Shown: in pieces, positions 25,440 to 34,705 of the stretch
Layout: every line of letters starts with the position of its first letter
Position numbering within the stretch: the first letter of the stretch is position 1
Assembly (NCBI RefSeq): GCF_014192015.1
Contig: NZ_JACHXJ010000002.1
Location: forward strand, 1,612,001-1,676,000
Length of the DNA stretch: 64,000 nt
Direction: 5' to 3'
Source of the DNA: Paenibacillus rhizosphaerae
Lineage (GTDB): Bacteria; Bacillota; Bacilli; Paenibacillales; Paenibacillaceae
Translations under genes and position numbers: made by a program
Notes under the pieces: generated by a model
The model's database searches: none
The model's input: only the letters and a program-made list of their open reading frames with translations
What the model was told of the DNA's origin: nothing

Positions 25440-26642
25440 TTATGCATTACTTACATTGACTTCGGCTTGTTTCTTTGGTTTCTTGGACACGGCTAAATAC
25501 TGAAAACCAATCATGAGGAGATTAACCGCGATCATGCCAATGATGGCGATGGAGAAGCTGTGTGTCGTGTCGTGAATCCAGCCGAGGATCAAGGGCCCTG
25601 CAGCACCTATAACATACCCAACAGATTGTGTCATTGCTGCCCAAGAAGCAGCTTCCTGTGGATTTCCAGTCATATCGATGGGAAGCAATAAATTCAGTGA
25701 AAACAACGTGCCGGCTCCAAGTCCAATCAACATGGCCGCGATCCAAGGCTGTATGTTGAACATAATCATGATAAAACCTACTAGTTCAACCGTTGATGCA
25801 ACAAGAAGCCATAGCAATCGGGAAGGGATTTTTTTCAAAAGAAATCTCATCAACAGTCCTGCAGGAATTTGCACGACGGCAAAGATCGTTAATACGTTAG
25901 CCGCATACCATTTACTATAGCCCATACTTTGAATCATCGGTGGCAGCCAGGCCGTTACCGAATAAAACAACATCGCCAATAAGCCAAATGATAACGTTAG
26001 AAGCCATGCCTTTGCGTTTCCCCAGGGGATTTTTGCTCCCTTATCAGCCTTATCATCGGCTCCCATTTCTGTGCTGTGTTTGATCCGACGTATTAGAAGT
26101 ACCCATACACCGATGGCTAGGATCCCCAATATCCCCCAAATCGCGAGCCCCTCCTGCCACGAATTCAGCCATGTTTGAATCGGCGCGGACAGCCCTGATG
26201 CAAGAGCTGCGCCTATCGTTAAGGCGAGTGTATAAACAGCTATCATGGATGGAACGTTTGAACTGAAGTGCCGCTTAATAAACCCCGACAGTAGCGGGCC
26301 GACTGAAGCAATCCCTGCTCCAGCTATGAAAGCCGTTATAATTAACGAAATTGTGGAGTCCACTACAAATCTGAGCAATGTTCCCACTCCAATCAAAAGC
26401 AAAGACCAACTGATCACTCGCTCTAGTCCCCATCGCCCACTAATTTTAGCGGCAAGTGGCGAGAAAATCCCCATACAGAGTACCGGAATCGTTGTGAGCA
26501 GGCTTGCCTGCCAAGCGCTCATGTTTAGATCATTTCGGATTGATTCCAATATTGGTGAAATGGAGTTAATAGACAATCTTAAATTAAGTGCAGCCAAAAA
26601 GAGAGCAGCTATGAGTAAACCGCCCGAAAATGTTTTATTCAT
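25440..26642 (-). CDS. MFS transporter, CynX/NimT-like
   Basis: 400 residues with twelve predicted membrane segments, NLRLSINSISPILESIRNDL after the first helix and the CynX/NimT-like ARxxGRWGLERVI loop. Members export cyanate, nitroimidazoles or other small compounds. The frame is open to 26726, but AGGGGTGAGGAA immediately precedes the ATG at 26642 (MNKTFSGG), which I choose. It is divergent from an HxlR regulator over about 135 bases that contain a palindromic operator, a common drug- or electrophile-responsive arrangement. Confidence 0.88.
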   Translation of the reverse strand: MNKTFSGGLLIAALFLAALNLRLSINSISPILESIRNDLNMSAWQASLLTTIPVLCMGIFSPLAAKISGRWGLERVISWSLLLIGVGTLLRFVVDSTISLIITAFIAGAGIASVGPLLSGFIKRHFSSNVPSMIAVYTLALTIGAALASGLSAPIQTWLNSWQEGLAIWGILGILAIGVWVLLIRRIKHSTEMGADDKADKGAKIPWGNAKAWLLTLSFGLLAMLFYSVTAWLPPMIQSMGYSKWYAANVLTIFAVVQIPAGLLMRFLLKKIPSRLLWLLVASTVELVGFIMIMFNIQPWIAAMLIGLGAGTLFSLNLLLPIDMTGNPQEAASWAAMTQSVGYVIGAAGPLILGWIHDTTHSFSIAIIGMIAVNLLMIGFQYLAVSKKPKKQAEVNVSNA

Positions 26643-26738
26643 TTCCTCACCCCTATATAATAATTTATTGCGATCGCTATAGGAGTCATTATAATATTCG
26701 ACTTTCTGAGGTGGAAGTACGCACATTAAAGTGGTATT

Positions 26739-26754
26739 GTATCCTAAATGATAC
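26739..26754. promoter_or_regulatory. GTATC-N6-GATAC operator, probably for HxlR
   Basis: A perfect inverted repeat of 5-bp arms in the divergent promoter region of the MFS and HxlR genes. HxlR-family proteins bind such short dyads. Confidence 0.55.
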
Positions 26755-26778
26755 TACGATATCGGTGAGGTGAAGATC

Positions 26779-27108
26779 GTGGAGGTTCAACCATCCTTAT
26801 GCAAAGTGGAAGAAACATTAAGCATAATCTCAGGTAAATGGAAGCCCATTATTCTATTGCACTTGCTATACGGCGGAACCAAACGGTTCAGTGAATTGAA
26901 GCAACTGATTCCATCCATAACGCAAAAAATGCTCACTAATCAACTTAGAGAGCTGGAAGAAGCAGGTGTTATTCGACGTGTTGTTTACCCGCAGGTGCCG
27001 CCTAAAGTTGAATACTCCGTAACCGAGTATGGGGAGACGCTTAAGACGTTATTGTTCAAGATGCACGAATGGGGAATTGCTCATGTGGACCGACTGAATC
27101 AGGATTAA
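26779..27108 (+). CDS. HxlR family transcriptional regulator
   Basis: 109 residues with the HxlR winged helix: LCKVEETLSIISGKWKPIIL, FSELKQLIPSITQKMLTNQL, RELEEAGVIRR and VEYSVTEYGETL. One Cys (SLCKVEET) sits where redox-sensing members such as YodB have theirs. The frame opens at GTG 26770, but GGTGAGG is 8 bases before GTG 26779, which I prefer. It probably represses the divergent MFS exporter. 27109-27433 holds no recognisable gene. Confidence 0.9.
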   Translation: MEVQPSLCKVEETLSIISGKWKPIILLHLLYGGTKRFSELKQLIPSITQKMLTNQLRELEEAGVIRRVVYPQVPPKVEYSVTEYGETLKTLLFKMHEWGIAHVDRLNQD

Positions 27109-27433
27109 ATTTTGCCCTCATCCGCCCGGTCTAATCGTTATTCGAAAAGTCTCGCTGCGGTGAGAAATGAATGCCAGCGCGACCAAATCGATTCCCGGCA
27201 TCATGAGAGCCGGAGCGATCATCATAACATCGGACGCAGATACGGTCCCACCTATGACGTACACGCAATTTGCCTAAAACGCCAAAACCCGGCAATTCTC
27301 TTGATCAAGCGGCTGTGAGGACTCGTTATACGATCTCTACGAACTAAAGAGGTGTTAGAGTGGGAACAACATTTGATCACATGATGCAGGACTCGAATTA
27401 CAAACGTGAATGCGGACGAGGAGGAGTCGACTA

Positions 27434-28303
27434 ATGGGTGAGAAGATGCACGACGACGAAATAGAAATTGATGAGGCGCTCGTGCGCCGTCTGCTTGTCG
27501 CCCAGTTTCCCCACTGGGCAGGGCAGTCCCTGCGACGGATCGAGCCTGCTGGCACAGAGAACGCCGTCTTCAGGCTAGGCGACGAATTTGCTGTTCGGCT
27601 CTCGCGGCGGGAGGGACCTTCGACACCAGATAGTCGCGAATTTATTTGGCTGCCTAAGCTGGCGCCATTGGTTCCGCTTGAAATCCCCGTACCTATCGCT
27701 CAAGGACATCCGGATAGGGAATATCCGTGGTTTTGGGAGATCCATACGTGGGTTGAAGGCGAGACGGTACCGATAGAGGAGATTGATGCGATTCAGGCCG
27801 CGCGTGATCTTGCGGCGTTCGTTGCAACGCTGCAGCAACTCGATCCATCGGGCGGGCCGCCGGGCCGCGGCATTCCTTTGGCTCAAAAGGATGAGGAGTT
27901 CCGCTACTGGCTGGCGCGGTTCGATGGCGATCCCTCGGTGTCTGCTGTGTGGGAATCGGCGCTTGCTGCGCCTACGTGGAAAGGCCCGCCGGTTTGGCAT
28001 CACGGTGATCTTGACGCGCGTAACTGGCTCGTGCGAAACAAACGTATCACCGGTGTGATCGATTGGGCTACAATGGGTATTGGCGATCCTGCATGCGATG
28101 TCATGGTCGCTTGGAAGTTACACTCGCCGGCGGCCCGTGATGCGTTCCGTGAATATCTTCCGACGGACGAGGCTACGTGGGCAAGAGCCCGCGGATGGGT
28201 CGTTTCTCAGGCAGTGGGAGTACTGGCTTACTACACGCCGGAAAACAATCCAGTTCTGTATCAGGAGGCGAGATCCTGGCTCGATCTAGTACTATCAGAG
28301 TAA
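27434..28303 (+). CDS. APH-fold aminoglycoside phosphotransferase family protein (GC-rich)
   Basis: 289 residues. It has GTENAVFRLGDEFAVRLSRR in the N-lobe, WLPKLAPLVPLEIPVPIA, the catalytic loop WHHGDLDARNWLV and the metal-binding VIDWATMGIGDPACD. This subgroup resembles antibiotic phosphotransferases, but the substrate is unproven. GAGGAGG lies 8 bases before the ATG at 27434. Composition is visibly GC-richer than neighbours, suggesting another donor. Codons covering 27549-27819 are duplicated at 21667-21937. Element A follows at 28345. Confidence 0.88.
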   Translation: MGEKMHDDEIEIDEALVRRLLVAQFPHWAGQSLRRIEPAGTENAVFRLGDEFAVRLSRREGPSTPDSREFIWLPKLAPLVPLEIPVPIAQGHPDREYPWFWEIHTWVEGETVPIEEIDAIQAARDLAAFVATLQQLDPSGGPPGRGIPLAQKDEEFRYWLARFDGDPSVSAVWESALAAPTWKGPPVWHHGDLDARNWLVRNKRITGVIDWATMGIGDPACDVMVAWKLHSPAARDAFREYLPTDEATWARARGWVVSQAVGVLAYYTPENNPVLYQEARSWLDLVLSE

Positions 28304-28344
28304 TACTTGATTAAGAAAAGAATCACTAACTTCTAACAATCATT

Positions 28345-28445
28345 GAACTATCGGGGAACGATAGCTCAATAAAGATGTTTGAAGGCAGCCGACCCCAAAG
28401 CCGGCTGCTTTTTTCATTAAGCTAACGGGCAGGATAGTTTATAAT
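28345..28445 (+). repeat. Element A, full unit
   Basis: GAACTATCGGGGAACGATAG, CTCAATAAAGATGTTTGAAG, hairpin GGCAGCCG.../CCGGCTGC with T-run, then CATTAAGCTAACGGGCAGGA. It separates the APH and SDR genes. Confidence 0.92.
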
Positions 28446-28549
28446 TCTAGGTTTGGTTAATTAAATCGCAATCGAAAAGAAACCGCTTTATATACCATGT
28501 AATATAATTGAATCAAATTGGCATGCGATCAAATAAAAGGAGCATTCAA

Positions 28550-29335
28550 ATGTTACTTAAGAACAAGAACGCTGTGATTTACGGTGCTGGAGGCGCAATC
28601 GGAGGTGCTGTTGCCCGTGCATTCGCCCAAGAAGGGGCAAATGTCTTCCTTGCGGGTCGGACTCTTGCGACACTTAACGTGGTGGCCAGAGAGATTTCTG
28701 ACGTAGGGGGTGTAGTAGAGACTGCTCAAGTCAATGCTCTCGACGAGCAGGCGGTAGAGAGACATCTCGCCAAAGTAGCAAACAAATTTGGGAGTATCGA
28801 CGTCTCCTTTAACATCATCGGACTTGGCGATACTCAGGGGGGACCGCTCGTGGAGATGGAGAAGGAGCGATTCATTAACCCAATCGTCACAGCCATGCAA
28901 GCACATTTCATCACTGCTACCGCAGCGGCTCGCCATATGGCTAAGAACAGGTCAGGAGTCATCCTGGCTCTCACCGCCCAGGCCGCCCGTAAGCCTTACC
29001 GCGATGTTGGTGGCTTCGGGGTTGCAGGAGCTGCGATAGAGGGCTTTTGCCGGCAACTAGCGATTGAGGTTGGCTCACAGGGCATCCGTGTCGTTTGTCT
29101 ACGTTCGGCTGGCTCTCCCGACGCACCCGGGGTGGACGAGGTCTTCCGACGTCATGCGGACAATGCCGGCATTTCCCGTGAAGAGTTTGAGGCAGGTATC
29201 GCTGAAAAAACACTACTAAAGCGGCTTCCAAGGCTCGCCGAAGTAGCGAATGCGGCCGTCCTTATGGCCTCAGATCGAGCCAGCGCGATAACTGGAGCTG
29301 TGGCAAATGTGACCTGTGGTGAAATTGTCGACTAA
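28550..29335 (+). CDS. SDR-fold protein lacking the YxxxK catalytic pair
   Basis: 261 residues with a Rossmann fold: AVIYGAGGAIGGAVARAFAQ (glycine motif) and DVSFNIIGLGDTQGG. Where classical short-chain dehydrogenases have SxnYxxxK, this protein reads TAQAARKPYRDVGGFGVAGA, so Tyr and Lys are replaced by Phe and Gly. The C-terminal part (IRVVCLRSAGSPDAPGV) fits an atypical SDR subgroup. It may be a reductase of other mechanism or a non-catalytic binder. AAAGGAG lies 7 bases before the ATG at 28550. A single gene between element A and element B. Confidence 0.8.
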   Translation: MLLKNKNAVIYGAGGAIGGAVARAFAQEGANVFLAGRTLATLNVVAREISDVGGVVETAQVNALDEQAVERHLAKVANKFGSIDVSFNIIGLGDTQGGPLVEMEKERFINPIVTAMQAHFITATAAARHMAKNRSGVILALTAQAARKPYRDVGGFGVAGAAIEGFCRQLAIEVGSQGIRVVCLRSAGSPDAPGVDEVFRRHADNAGISREEFEAGIAEKTLLKRLPRLAEVANAAVLMASDRASAITGAVANVTCGEIVD

Positions 29336-29433
29336 ACGAGTGAGTGAGATTCCAAATCGTACGAACGTATGCAGAAACCATGTAGTACGTAAAGTATTCA
29401 TCTCAAGATAAAATCAACTGGGTGTCACGTTAC

Positions 29434-29655
29434 ACTAACAAGGGTGTCGAGGGACAAGAACATAGTCCCATTGAGAGTCGCTATTATAGCGGCTTTTTTG
29501 TTTTATCGGAACAAGTTCTTGTCCCGAGTCGAGGACAAGAACTTGTTCCGACTACCGTAATGGACAAGAACATAGTCCGATTACCGATTAGATAAGCATC
29601 CCAACAGCAGGGTACCCATGCAAAAATTCATTAAGCTAACGGGCAGTTTAGTGTG
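29434..29655 (+). repeat. Element B copy 3 followed by element A right half
   Basis: Full-length B: TGTCGAGGGACAAGAACATA, hairpin 1 with T-run, hairpin 2 with perfect 18-bp arms (29507-29524, 29533-29550), two further GACAAGAAC motifs, a TTCATTAAGCTAACGGGCAG end. Nearly identical to copy 1 at 15992. Confidence 0.9.
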
Positions 29656-29674
29656 GATGTTCTCTTTTTTGTTC

Positions 29675-30193
29675 TTAGTTCGGATTATCAAGCGAATTGG
29701 CTACACTCTTCAAAGTGTTGAGGTTTGCCAATGCCCCTTTTTTAATACCGATGCGATATTCTAATCCGTCCTTTTCGAAAATAAGGGTATTTGCTAAACG
29801 CTTCGGATTGTCATGTTCATAAATGGCCTTCGTGCCGTCGGACAGGTGAACTACTTCGGTGTGTTCGTTCATTTTAAATCCTGAAGAAGAGAAAACGTGG
29901 ATAGTCATTCTTTGGCCAGTTTTTGCATTGAAATAACTGATGGCCACGTGCGGATCAAGATCATTAAATGATCCCTGAACCTGTGTAGCATTAAAAGGCA
30001 CATACTGTGGAACAAGGAATGACTTGTTGGTTAGAGCTTTGAATTTTTCACGGGTATCAGTTATTGAGTTATTTGATAACTGATTCGTACTTATTTCGGC
30101 GGGAATTGTTAACTGTTTTTTATTTTCAAGATGCATTGCGTGGGCGCTGTCATTAGCACTGATTAAGGCTGCAGCTAAAGATAATTCAAGCAT
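29675..30193 (-). CDS. Secreted or lipid-free exported protein of unknown function
   Basis: 172 residues with a short hydrophobic N-terminus (SLAAALISANDSAHA). The mature part has FLVPQYVPFNATQVQGSFND, QRMTIHVFSSSGF and GLEYRIGIKKGALANLNTLK, which resembles small beta-rich DUF4367-like domains of Firmicutes. AAGGAG precedes the ATG by 12 bases. It lies 26 bases after the next minus-strand gene, so both form a two-gene operon. Function unknown. Confidence 0.6.
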   Translation of the reverse strand: MLELSLAAALISANDSAHAMHLENKKQLTIPAEISTNQLSNNSITDTREKFKALTNKSFLVPQYVPFNATQVQGSFNDLDPHVAISYFNAKTGQRMTIHVFSSSGFKMNEHTEVVHLSDGTKAIYEHDNPKRLANTLIFEKDGLEYRIGIKKGALANLNTLKSVANSLDNPN

Positions 30194-30219
30194 TGTTTTA
30201 AGCCACTCCTTGATTGTGT

Positions 30220-30594
30220 TTAGTCTGTATTAGTGCTTTCGGGAATTTCCGAAACACGGGTTACCATATAGCCTGAGTTATCCATCTTCTCTAAATCGAC
30301 TCTAATTTTTTTCTGGACTTTATTATCCTTAAAGAGATCCCCTTCCAAAGTAAGGCTGGTGCCATTTATTTCACAAACCTTCTTAGGAATGAACCCCCAA
30401 TCTGTAATATGAAATTCTCTTGAAATCGAGTCATTGATTTCACTATGAAGAATGGATAACGTGTAGGTTCGTATGTCTTGTACTGAATTCTCTACCTGCT
30501 CAGGTGCTGCTACACAAATCCCGCATACGCTCATAGGAAGTAATAATGTCGACAGAAGGAAAATCAACTTTATTATGATTTTCAATTCAATCAC
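30220..30594 (-). CDS. Exported protein of unknown function
   Basis: 124 residues with a signal peptide (IIIKLIFLLSTLLLPMSVCG, then cleavage near CVAAPEQ) and a small domain with EFHITDWGFIPKKVCEINGT and RVDLEKMDNSGYMVTRVSEI. AAGGAGTGATTG lies before the ATG. First gene of a two-gene minus-strand operon with 29675-30193. No family recognised; the pair may form an envelope or sporulation-related unit, which is speculation. Confidence 0.6.
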   Translation of the reverse strand: MIELKIIIKLIFLLSTLLLPMSVCGICVAAPEQVENSVQDIRTYTLSILHSEINDSISREFHITDWGFIPKKVCEINGTSLTLEGDLFKDNKVQKKIRVDLEKMDNSGYMVTRVSEIPESTNTD

Positions 30595-30729
30595 TCCTTC
30601 AACTTGTATGTTTTACAAAAAAATGAATTATATTTATGGAACAGTTCTAATTTTTACCCATGAGTTCGCCTTATTTGGTTCGTACTCTTCTCTATACATA
30701 ACATGACGAAAAGGGACGAGAGCGTCATA

Positions 30730-30783
30730 AACAGGCTGCCAACATCAATGTCAGCCTGTTGAGCTAGCGGGTAGTTTGATTCA
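30730..30783 (+). repeat. Element A hairpin plus right half
   Basis: AACAGGCTG and CAGCCTGTT form the hairpin; TTGAGCTAGCGGGTAGTTTG is a diverged right half. It sits 50 bases before the GNAT gene. Confidence 0.7.
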
Positions 30784-30832
30784 GTATATGGTATAATTCA
30801 ACATCTATTAAAATCATTTTTAAGGGGTTTTT

Positions 30833-31315
30833 ATGAACGTTATTAGTGCTACAAAAGATGACTTGAACGGGTGGTTAGACTTGGCAGCGGAAGTTGAATA
30901 CTTATTTGGTCCAATGGTGAGTGACTCTAAATTTATTCAGGCAATAGAGAAAAATATTAGCCGAGGCAGTGCATTCTGCGTTAGAGAAAACAATGGAGAA
31001 CCTGGATCTCGTCTACTCGGTGGTATATTATTTTCGTCAGCAAGTGCACCAAGTTACAAAATTGGATGGTTAGCTGTTTCTTCCATATCGAGAAATAAAG
31101 GTATAGCCACCGCATTACTGAAACATGCATTGAAGACTGTTAATGTCCCTGCAGAAATTTCTGTTACAACTTTTGGTGACGAAGTCCCAGACGGGCAACC
31201 TGCAAGGCGGTTGTATCAAAAGTTTGGATTTGAACCTCAAGAAGAATTGATTCCAAATGGCCCAGAAGGCGGTAGCCGGCAAAAATTCAAGCTGGTATTG
31301 ATTAGACAGGATTAA
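30833..31315 (+). CDS. GNAT family N-acetyltransferase
   Basis: 160 residues with the GNAT acetyl-CoA motif WLAVSSISRNKGIATALLKHAL (Q/RxxGxA form), a preceding beta strand pair (RLLGGILFSS) and YQKFGFEPQEEL at the C-terminus. AAGGGG precedes the ATG. Members acetylate small molecules or peptides; the acceptor here is unknown. A single gene with element A right half upstream and left half starting at the stop codon. Confidence 0.88.
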   Translation: MNVISATKDDLNGWLDLAAEVEYLFGPMVSDSKFIQAIEKNISRGSAFCVRENNGEPGSRLLGGILFSSASAPSYKIGWLAVSSISRNKGIATALLKHALKTVNVPAEISVTTFGDEVPDGQPARRLYQKFGFEPQEELIPNGPEGGSRQKFKLVLIRQD

Positions 31316-31388
31316 ACTGACGGGAAACAATACTTCAAAACAACAAACAGCAGTTGGCTATTAATTGGCTGCTGTTTTTATTGAACTA
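31314..31388 (+). repeat. Element A left half with hairpin
   Basis: TAAACTGACGGGAAACAATA, CTTCAAAACAACAAA, hairpin CAGCAGTTGGC.../GGCTGCTG with T-run and TTGAACTA. It begins within the GNAT stop codon. The spacer variant resembles the copy at 59129. Confidence 0.8.
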
Positions 31389-31455
31389 CCCTAAAAATAA
31401 CTCATAGCGTAGGTCCAAAAAAGGCAATGCGAAACTATGCGCAGCTTCAACTGTT

Positions 31456-31653
31456 TTAAAAAGCTGCGTCTCGTTCAATAAGAGATGGAATCAGGATGCT
31501 TCTGAAGTGGCCAGTGTTTACGGTAAATCCAAGGTTCTCTAGCTTTCGAACGGTCTGTTTAACGAAGGCGTCTTGGTGCCGTTTTTCAAAGTAATCGGCC
31601 CCTAAGTCTTTGTAGTCTTCTTGCCGGGTAAGCAGATGGTAAGCGATCGTCAT
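31456..31653 (-). pseudogene. Transposase C-terminal remnant, IS110-like
   Basis: The minus-strand frame reads TIAYHLLTRQEDYKDLGADY and FEKRHQDAFVKQTVRKLENLGFTVN, the typical C-terminal end of IS110-family transposases. The rest of the transposase (DEDD and serine-containing domains) is missing. 31654-31911 holds no recognisable gene. Confidence 0.6.
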
Positions 31654-31911
31654 GATGCAATGAGAACATCCATGAAGCTCACCTTTCTACGGCAAACCGA
31701 ATTTGAGGGCCGGTGCAACAACCAAAACGGATTAATCTACCCTGCGTGCTTCCCAAAAGGGAGCGACATTCCGTGGTGCACCAAGGTCGTTGGGCTAACG
31801 GATGGGTTCGCAACACCATAGTTGATCGACCTCTCTCGCCAGCCGTAAAATTAGTATAAAATGAATGGGCATAATTTTCATGATTCTGCGGTGCCCCGAG
31901 AGGGGCATGGG

Positions 31912-31936
31912 TGGCTAACGGGCAGGATGCATGAAT
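31912..31936 (+). repeat. Element A right half
   Basis: GGCTAACGGGCAGGATGCAT, 65-90 bases upstream of the small membrane protein gene, preceded by a GCCCC...GGGGC hairpin. Confidence 0.75.
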
Positions 31937-31999
31937 AAATGCTATATTATTGCAATAAGATTGGAAGCAAACAATAAATGAAATTGGGGTGAGAAAGTG

Positions 32000-32380
32000 A
32001 TGATTATTGCTGCGTTGATTGGAAGTGTAATTTTTTTGGCACTTGCTATTGGGTACATATTGTTAGCTATGGGTTTACCTTACGGAGAATTTGCAATGGG
32101 CGGTAAGTATAAAGTAATGCCAAAACAAATGAGAGTTGCATGTGCCATTTCGGTATTTATTCAGTTGGTTGCAATCATGTTTATACTACAAGCAGGGAAT
32201 GTAATCTCGATAGATGCTTTAGAAACCAGTGCAAAAGGAGTATGTTACTTTTTTGCATTTTATTTAATAGTGAATACCTTTATAAATGCTTTGTCCAAAA
32301 GTAAAAAGGAAAAGCTTGTTATGACACCATTAGCTTTTCTCACAGCGATTTGTTTTCTAATTACTGCGATAAATGCTTAG
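32000..32380 (+). CDS. Small integral membrane protein, unknown function
   Basis: 126 residues with four hydrophobic segments (LIGSVIFLALAIGYILLAMG, VACAISVFIQLVAIMFILQA, VCYFFAFYLIVNTFINAL, MTPLAFLTAICFLITAINA). TGGGGTGAG precedes overlapping GTG (31997) and ATG (32000) codons; I use the ATG. A single gene with element A right half upstream and full element A downstream. No family recognised. Confidence 0.65.
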   Translation: MIIAALIGSVIFLALAIGYILLAMGLPYGEFAMGGKYKVMPKQMRVACAISVFIQLVAIMFILQAGNVISIDALETSAKGVCYFFAFYLIVNTFINALSKSKKEKLVMTPLAFLTAICFLITAINA

Positions 32381-32396
32381 ACAATTTGTTGGATGT

Positions 32397-32482
32397 TCAG
32401 CTAACGAGGAACGATAGTTAAATCATGACACTCGGCAGCCGACCAATCGATCGGTTGCCGTTTTTCGTTGAACTAAAGGGCA
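32397..32482 (+). repeat. Element A, full unit
   Basis: CAGCTAACGAGGAACGATAG, TTAAATCATGACACTC, hairpin GGCAGCCGA.../TCGGTTGCC with T-run, TTGAACTAAAGGGCAGCATA. 17 bases after the membrane protein stop. Confidence 0.88.
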
Positions 32483-32539
32483 GCATACTTGAATAACACT
32501 GCTTATGCTTTGTCAGTATGGTTCGTTACTGTGTAATGT

Positions 32540-32945
32540 TGTAGATGTTTTTGGGGAAGTATGATTATACGATTCACGATTATCTCTGGCTCTATTACTT
32601 TAGCATCAGTTCCTAACTGGAAAAGTACTGGGAGACGAATTCAATTTCGTTGCGATCAATTACTGTGTCAATATAACCTAAATCCTCATTCTTCACAACG
32701 ATTTGTGGTTCTAGCCATGGCTGGCTTCGGCATTGACGAAGTCCTTCTCTGGATAACTCAACGTATAGCCGAAATGGGGTAACTGGTTCTAGTTTGGTAT
32801 GGCTAAGCAACCAATCGTAAAGCGTGATCTTAGGAACATGATCCCGCTCTAACTTCTTGAGCGTTACAATTCGGTCTGTACGAAATAGTTTCACCTCGTT
32901 AGTATCCATAGCTAAGGCAGGCATGTACCAAAAGCCGTTATAGGC
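32540..32945 (-). pseudogene. WYL-domain regulator fragment, frameshifted
   Basis: The minus strand encodes NGFWYMPALAMDTNEVKLFR and TDRIVTLKK, then PFRLYVELSREGLRQCRSQP and GYIDTVIDRNEIEFVSQYF, which is the C-terminal half of a YafY-type WYL-domain regulator. Near 32615 the frame breaks; TDAKVIEPEIIVNRI continues in another frame. The N-terminal HTH is missing: at 32945 the sequence changes abruptly to a UvrA-like gene on the opposite strand. A fusion of two broken genes. Confidence 0.6.
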
Positions 32946-32946
32946 G

Positions 32947-33783
32947 GTGGAGGAAGCTGACTTTGATGAAGAGCAGCTGTTTGATAACCAGACGGAAACA
33001 GCACTCAAAGGCCAATCAGACATAAGCGGCGTATCTGTCGTCACCCAATCCCCAATCGGGCGGTCTAGGACATCCCCGCCAGCAAGCTACATCGGGATAT
33101 TTGATCATATTCGTGGGATTTTCGCTCATCTGCAATCGTCTAAGGAACAGGGATTCACTGTAGGGGATTTCTCGTTTAATTCCACTGGTGGATGTTCTGA
33201 ATGTCAAGGTGAGGGATCCATTCAGAAGGAGACGCGTGGATATGTCTTTACATGGACTTGTCATGTGTGCGGGGGATTGCGATACCAACGAAATGTACTG
33301 GACATTAAGTTGAATGGCAAGAACATTGCGGAAGTGCTTGAGATGTCCGTTACAGAAGCGATCGACTTTTTCGCGCAAGAAACTCGGATTTCTGAACCAC
33401 TTCATCTATTAGAGAAGATCGGCATGGGCTATTTAAGGTTAGGACAGCCGGCGACAACAATTAGCGGCGGTGAAGCGCAGCGGATTAAGTTTGCCAAAGC
33501 TTTAGGAAGAAGCCGTAGTGGCGGGATACTCTATATTCTGGATGAACCTACATCGGGACTTAGCTGCGCGGATGCAGAGCGGCTCATGGACGTATTGCGA
33601 AGCCTAGTCGATCATGGTAATTCGGTGTTGATTATTGAGCATGATTTATCGGTGCTAAAGGCATGCGATTGGATCATTGAACTCGGTCCAAACGGGGGAG
33701 AGGAAGGTGGCAGAGTTATAGCTGAAGGTTCGCCTGCTGAGCTTATGCGTCAGCCAAATTCCATAATCGGTACATATTTCTAA
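32947..33783 (+). pseudogene. C-terminal half of a UvrA-like ABC ATPase
   Basis: 278 residues corresponding to the second half of UvrA: VTQSPIGRSRTSPPASYIGI, FSFNSTGGCSECQGEGSI and CHVCGG (zinc-finger region), LGQPATTISGGEAQRIKFAKAL (signature), ILDEPTSGLS (Walker B) and IIEHDLSVLKACDWIIELGP. The first ATPase domain and the Walker A of the second are absent, so it cannot bind ATP normally. The start codon GTG at 32947 is a chance start at the junction. UvrA2-type proteins are linked to DNA repair or drug tolerance. Confidence 0.75.
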
Positions 33784-33795
33784 GGAGGTCGGACC

Positions 33796-34683
33796 ATGGA
33801 AGCTTCATCATGGGTTCAAGCAGATATGGAGATTATCGCGAAATATCCGAATGTCCTTAGTATGGTCATACTACGTAACGGTGCTATCGTTCATGAGCGC
33901 TATTATCGTAATACTGGGCCTGAGCATGCTGTCCCGGTGATGTCGGTCAATAAGAGCATTTTATCTGCCCTTGTTGGGATTGCATTGGATAAAGGGATCA
34001 TCTCGGATCTTGATCGGAACGTATTGGACTTTTTTCCTGAGATGAATAGGAAAGATGTGGACCCCCAAACATCACGGCTAACACTGCGACATCTCCTGAC
34101 GATGAGTTCAGGATTCTATTACCCGCGGTTAGCAGGAGACGCTCAGCCCATCTGGGAGCGGACGATGCGGAGTCGCCATTGGGTAGAATTCAGTCTAACC
34201 CTTCCAGTAAGAGACGTAATGGGTCAGCAAATGGTCTACAAGAATACGGATGTACTTCTCCTTGCAGCCTGTCTGTGCCGTTCTACGAGTAAGAAGATTG
34301 GAGAGATCGCGCAGGAATGGTTATTCGAACCGCTCGAATTATCGATCAATCCTTGGCATGCAGAGGATCCACAGCAATTAGGGATTGGTACATTATCGAT
34401 GACCGGACGAGATATGGCTACTATCGGTCAACTCTATCTGCAGCAGGGCATGTGGAGTGGGTGTCAACTTATTCCTAAGGAATGGATCCATGCATCGACA
34501 AGCCGGCAGATCGGGAACTATGGATTTTTATGGTGGGTCGAGGAAGACGGGTATTCAGCATCCGGTGCAGGTGGATCGTTGATCCGCGTGATCCCAGAGC
34601 AGAGTATGGTGGTCGTATTCCAGACTAAACATCTCAAGCGATTCAAGAATCCGAGGGAAATCGTTGATCGATTGTTGAAATAA
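33796..34683 (+). CDS. Serine hydrolase, beta-lactamase/class C fold
   Basis: 295 residues with the SxxK motif (VMSVNKSILSALVGIA), a Tyr-x-Asn motif (VYKNTDVLLLA), TLRHLLTMSSGFYYP typical of beta-lactamase-related esterases, and SASGAGGSLIRVIPE in place of KTG/HxG. No signal peptide is visible, so it is probably a cytoplasmic esterase or peptidase. AAGGAGGTCGGACC is an excellent ribosome site 12 bases after the truncated uvrA-like gene, suggesting a former operon. Confidence 0.85.
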   Translation: MEASSWVQADMEIIAKYPNVLSMVILRNGAIVHERYYRNTGPEHAVPVMSVNKSILSALVGIALDKGIISDLDRNVLDFFPEMNRKDVDPQTSRLTLRHLLTMSSGFYYPRLAGDAQPIWERTMRSRHWVEFSLTLPVRDVMGQQMVYKNTDVLLLAACLCRSTSKKIGEIAQEWLFEPLELSINPWHAEDPQQLGIGTLSMTGRDMATIGQLYLQQGMWSGCQLIPKEWIHASTSRQIGNYGFLWWVEEDGYSASGAGGSLIRVIPEQSMVVVFQTKHLKRFKNPREIVDRLLK

Positions 34684-34705
34684 GGGGGCGGGGTGGGCCC
34701 TCTAT

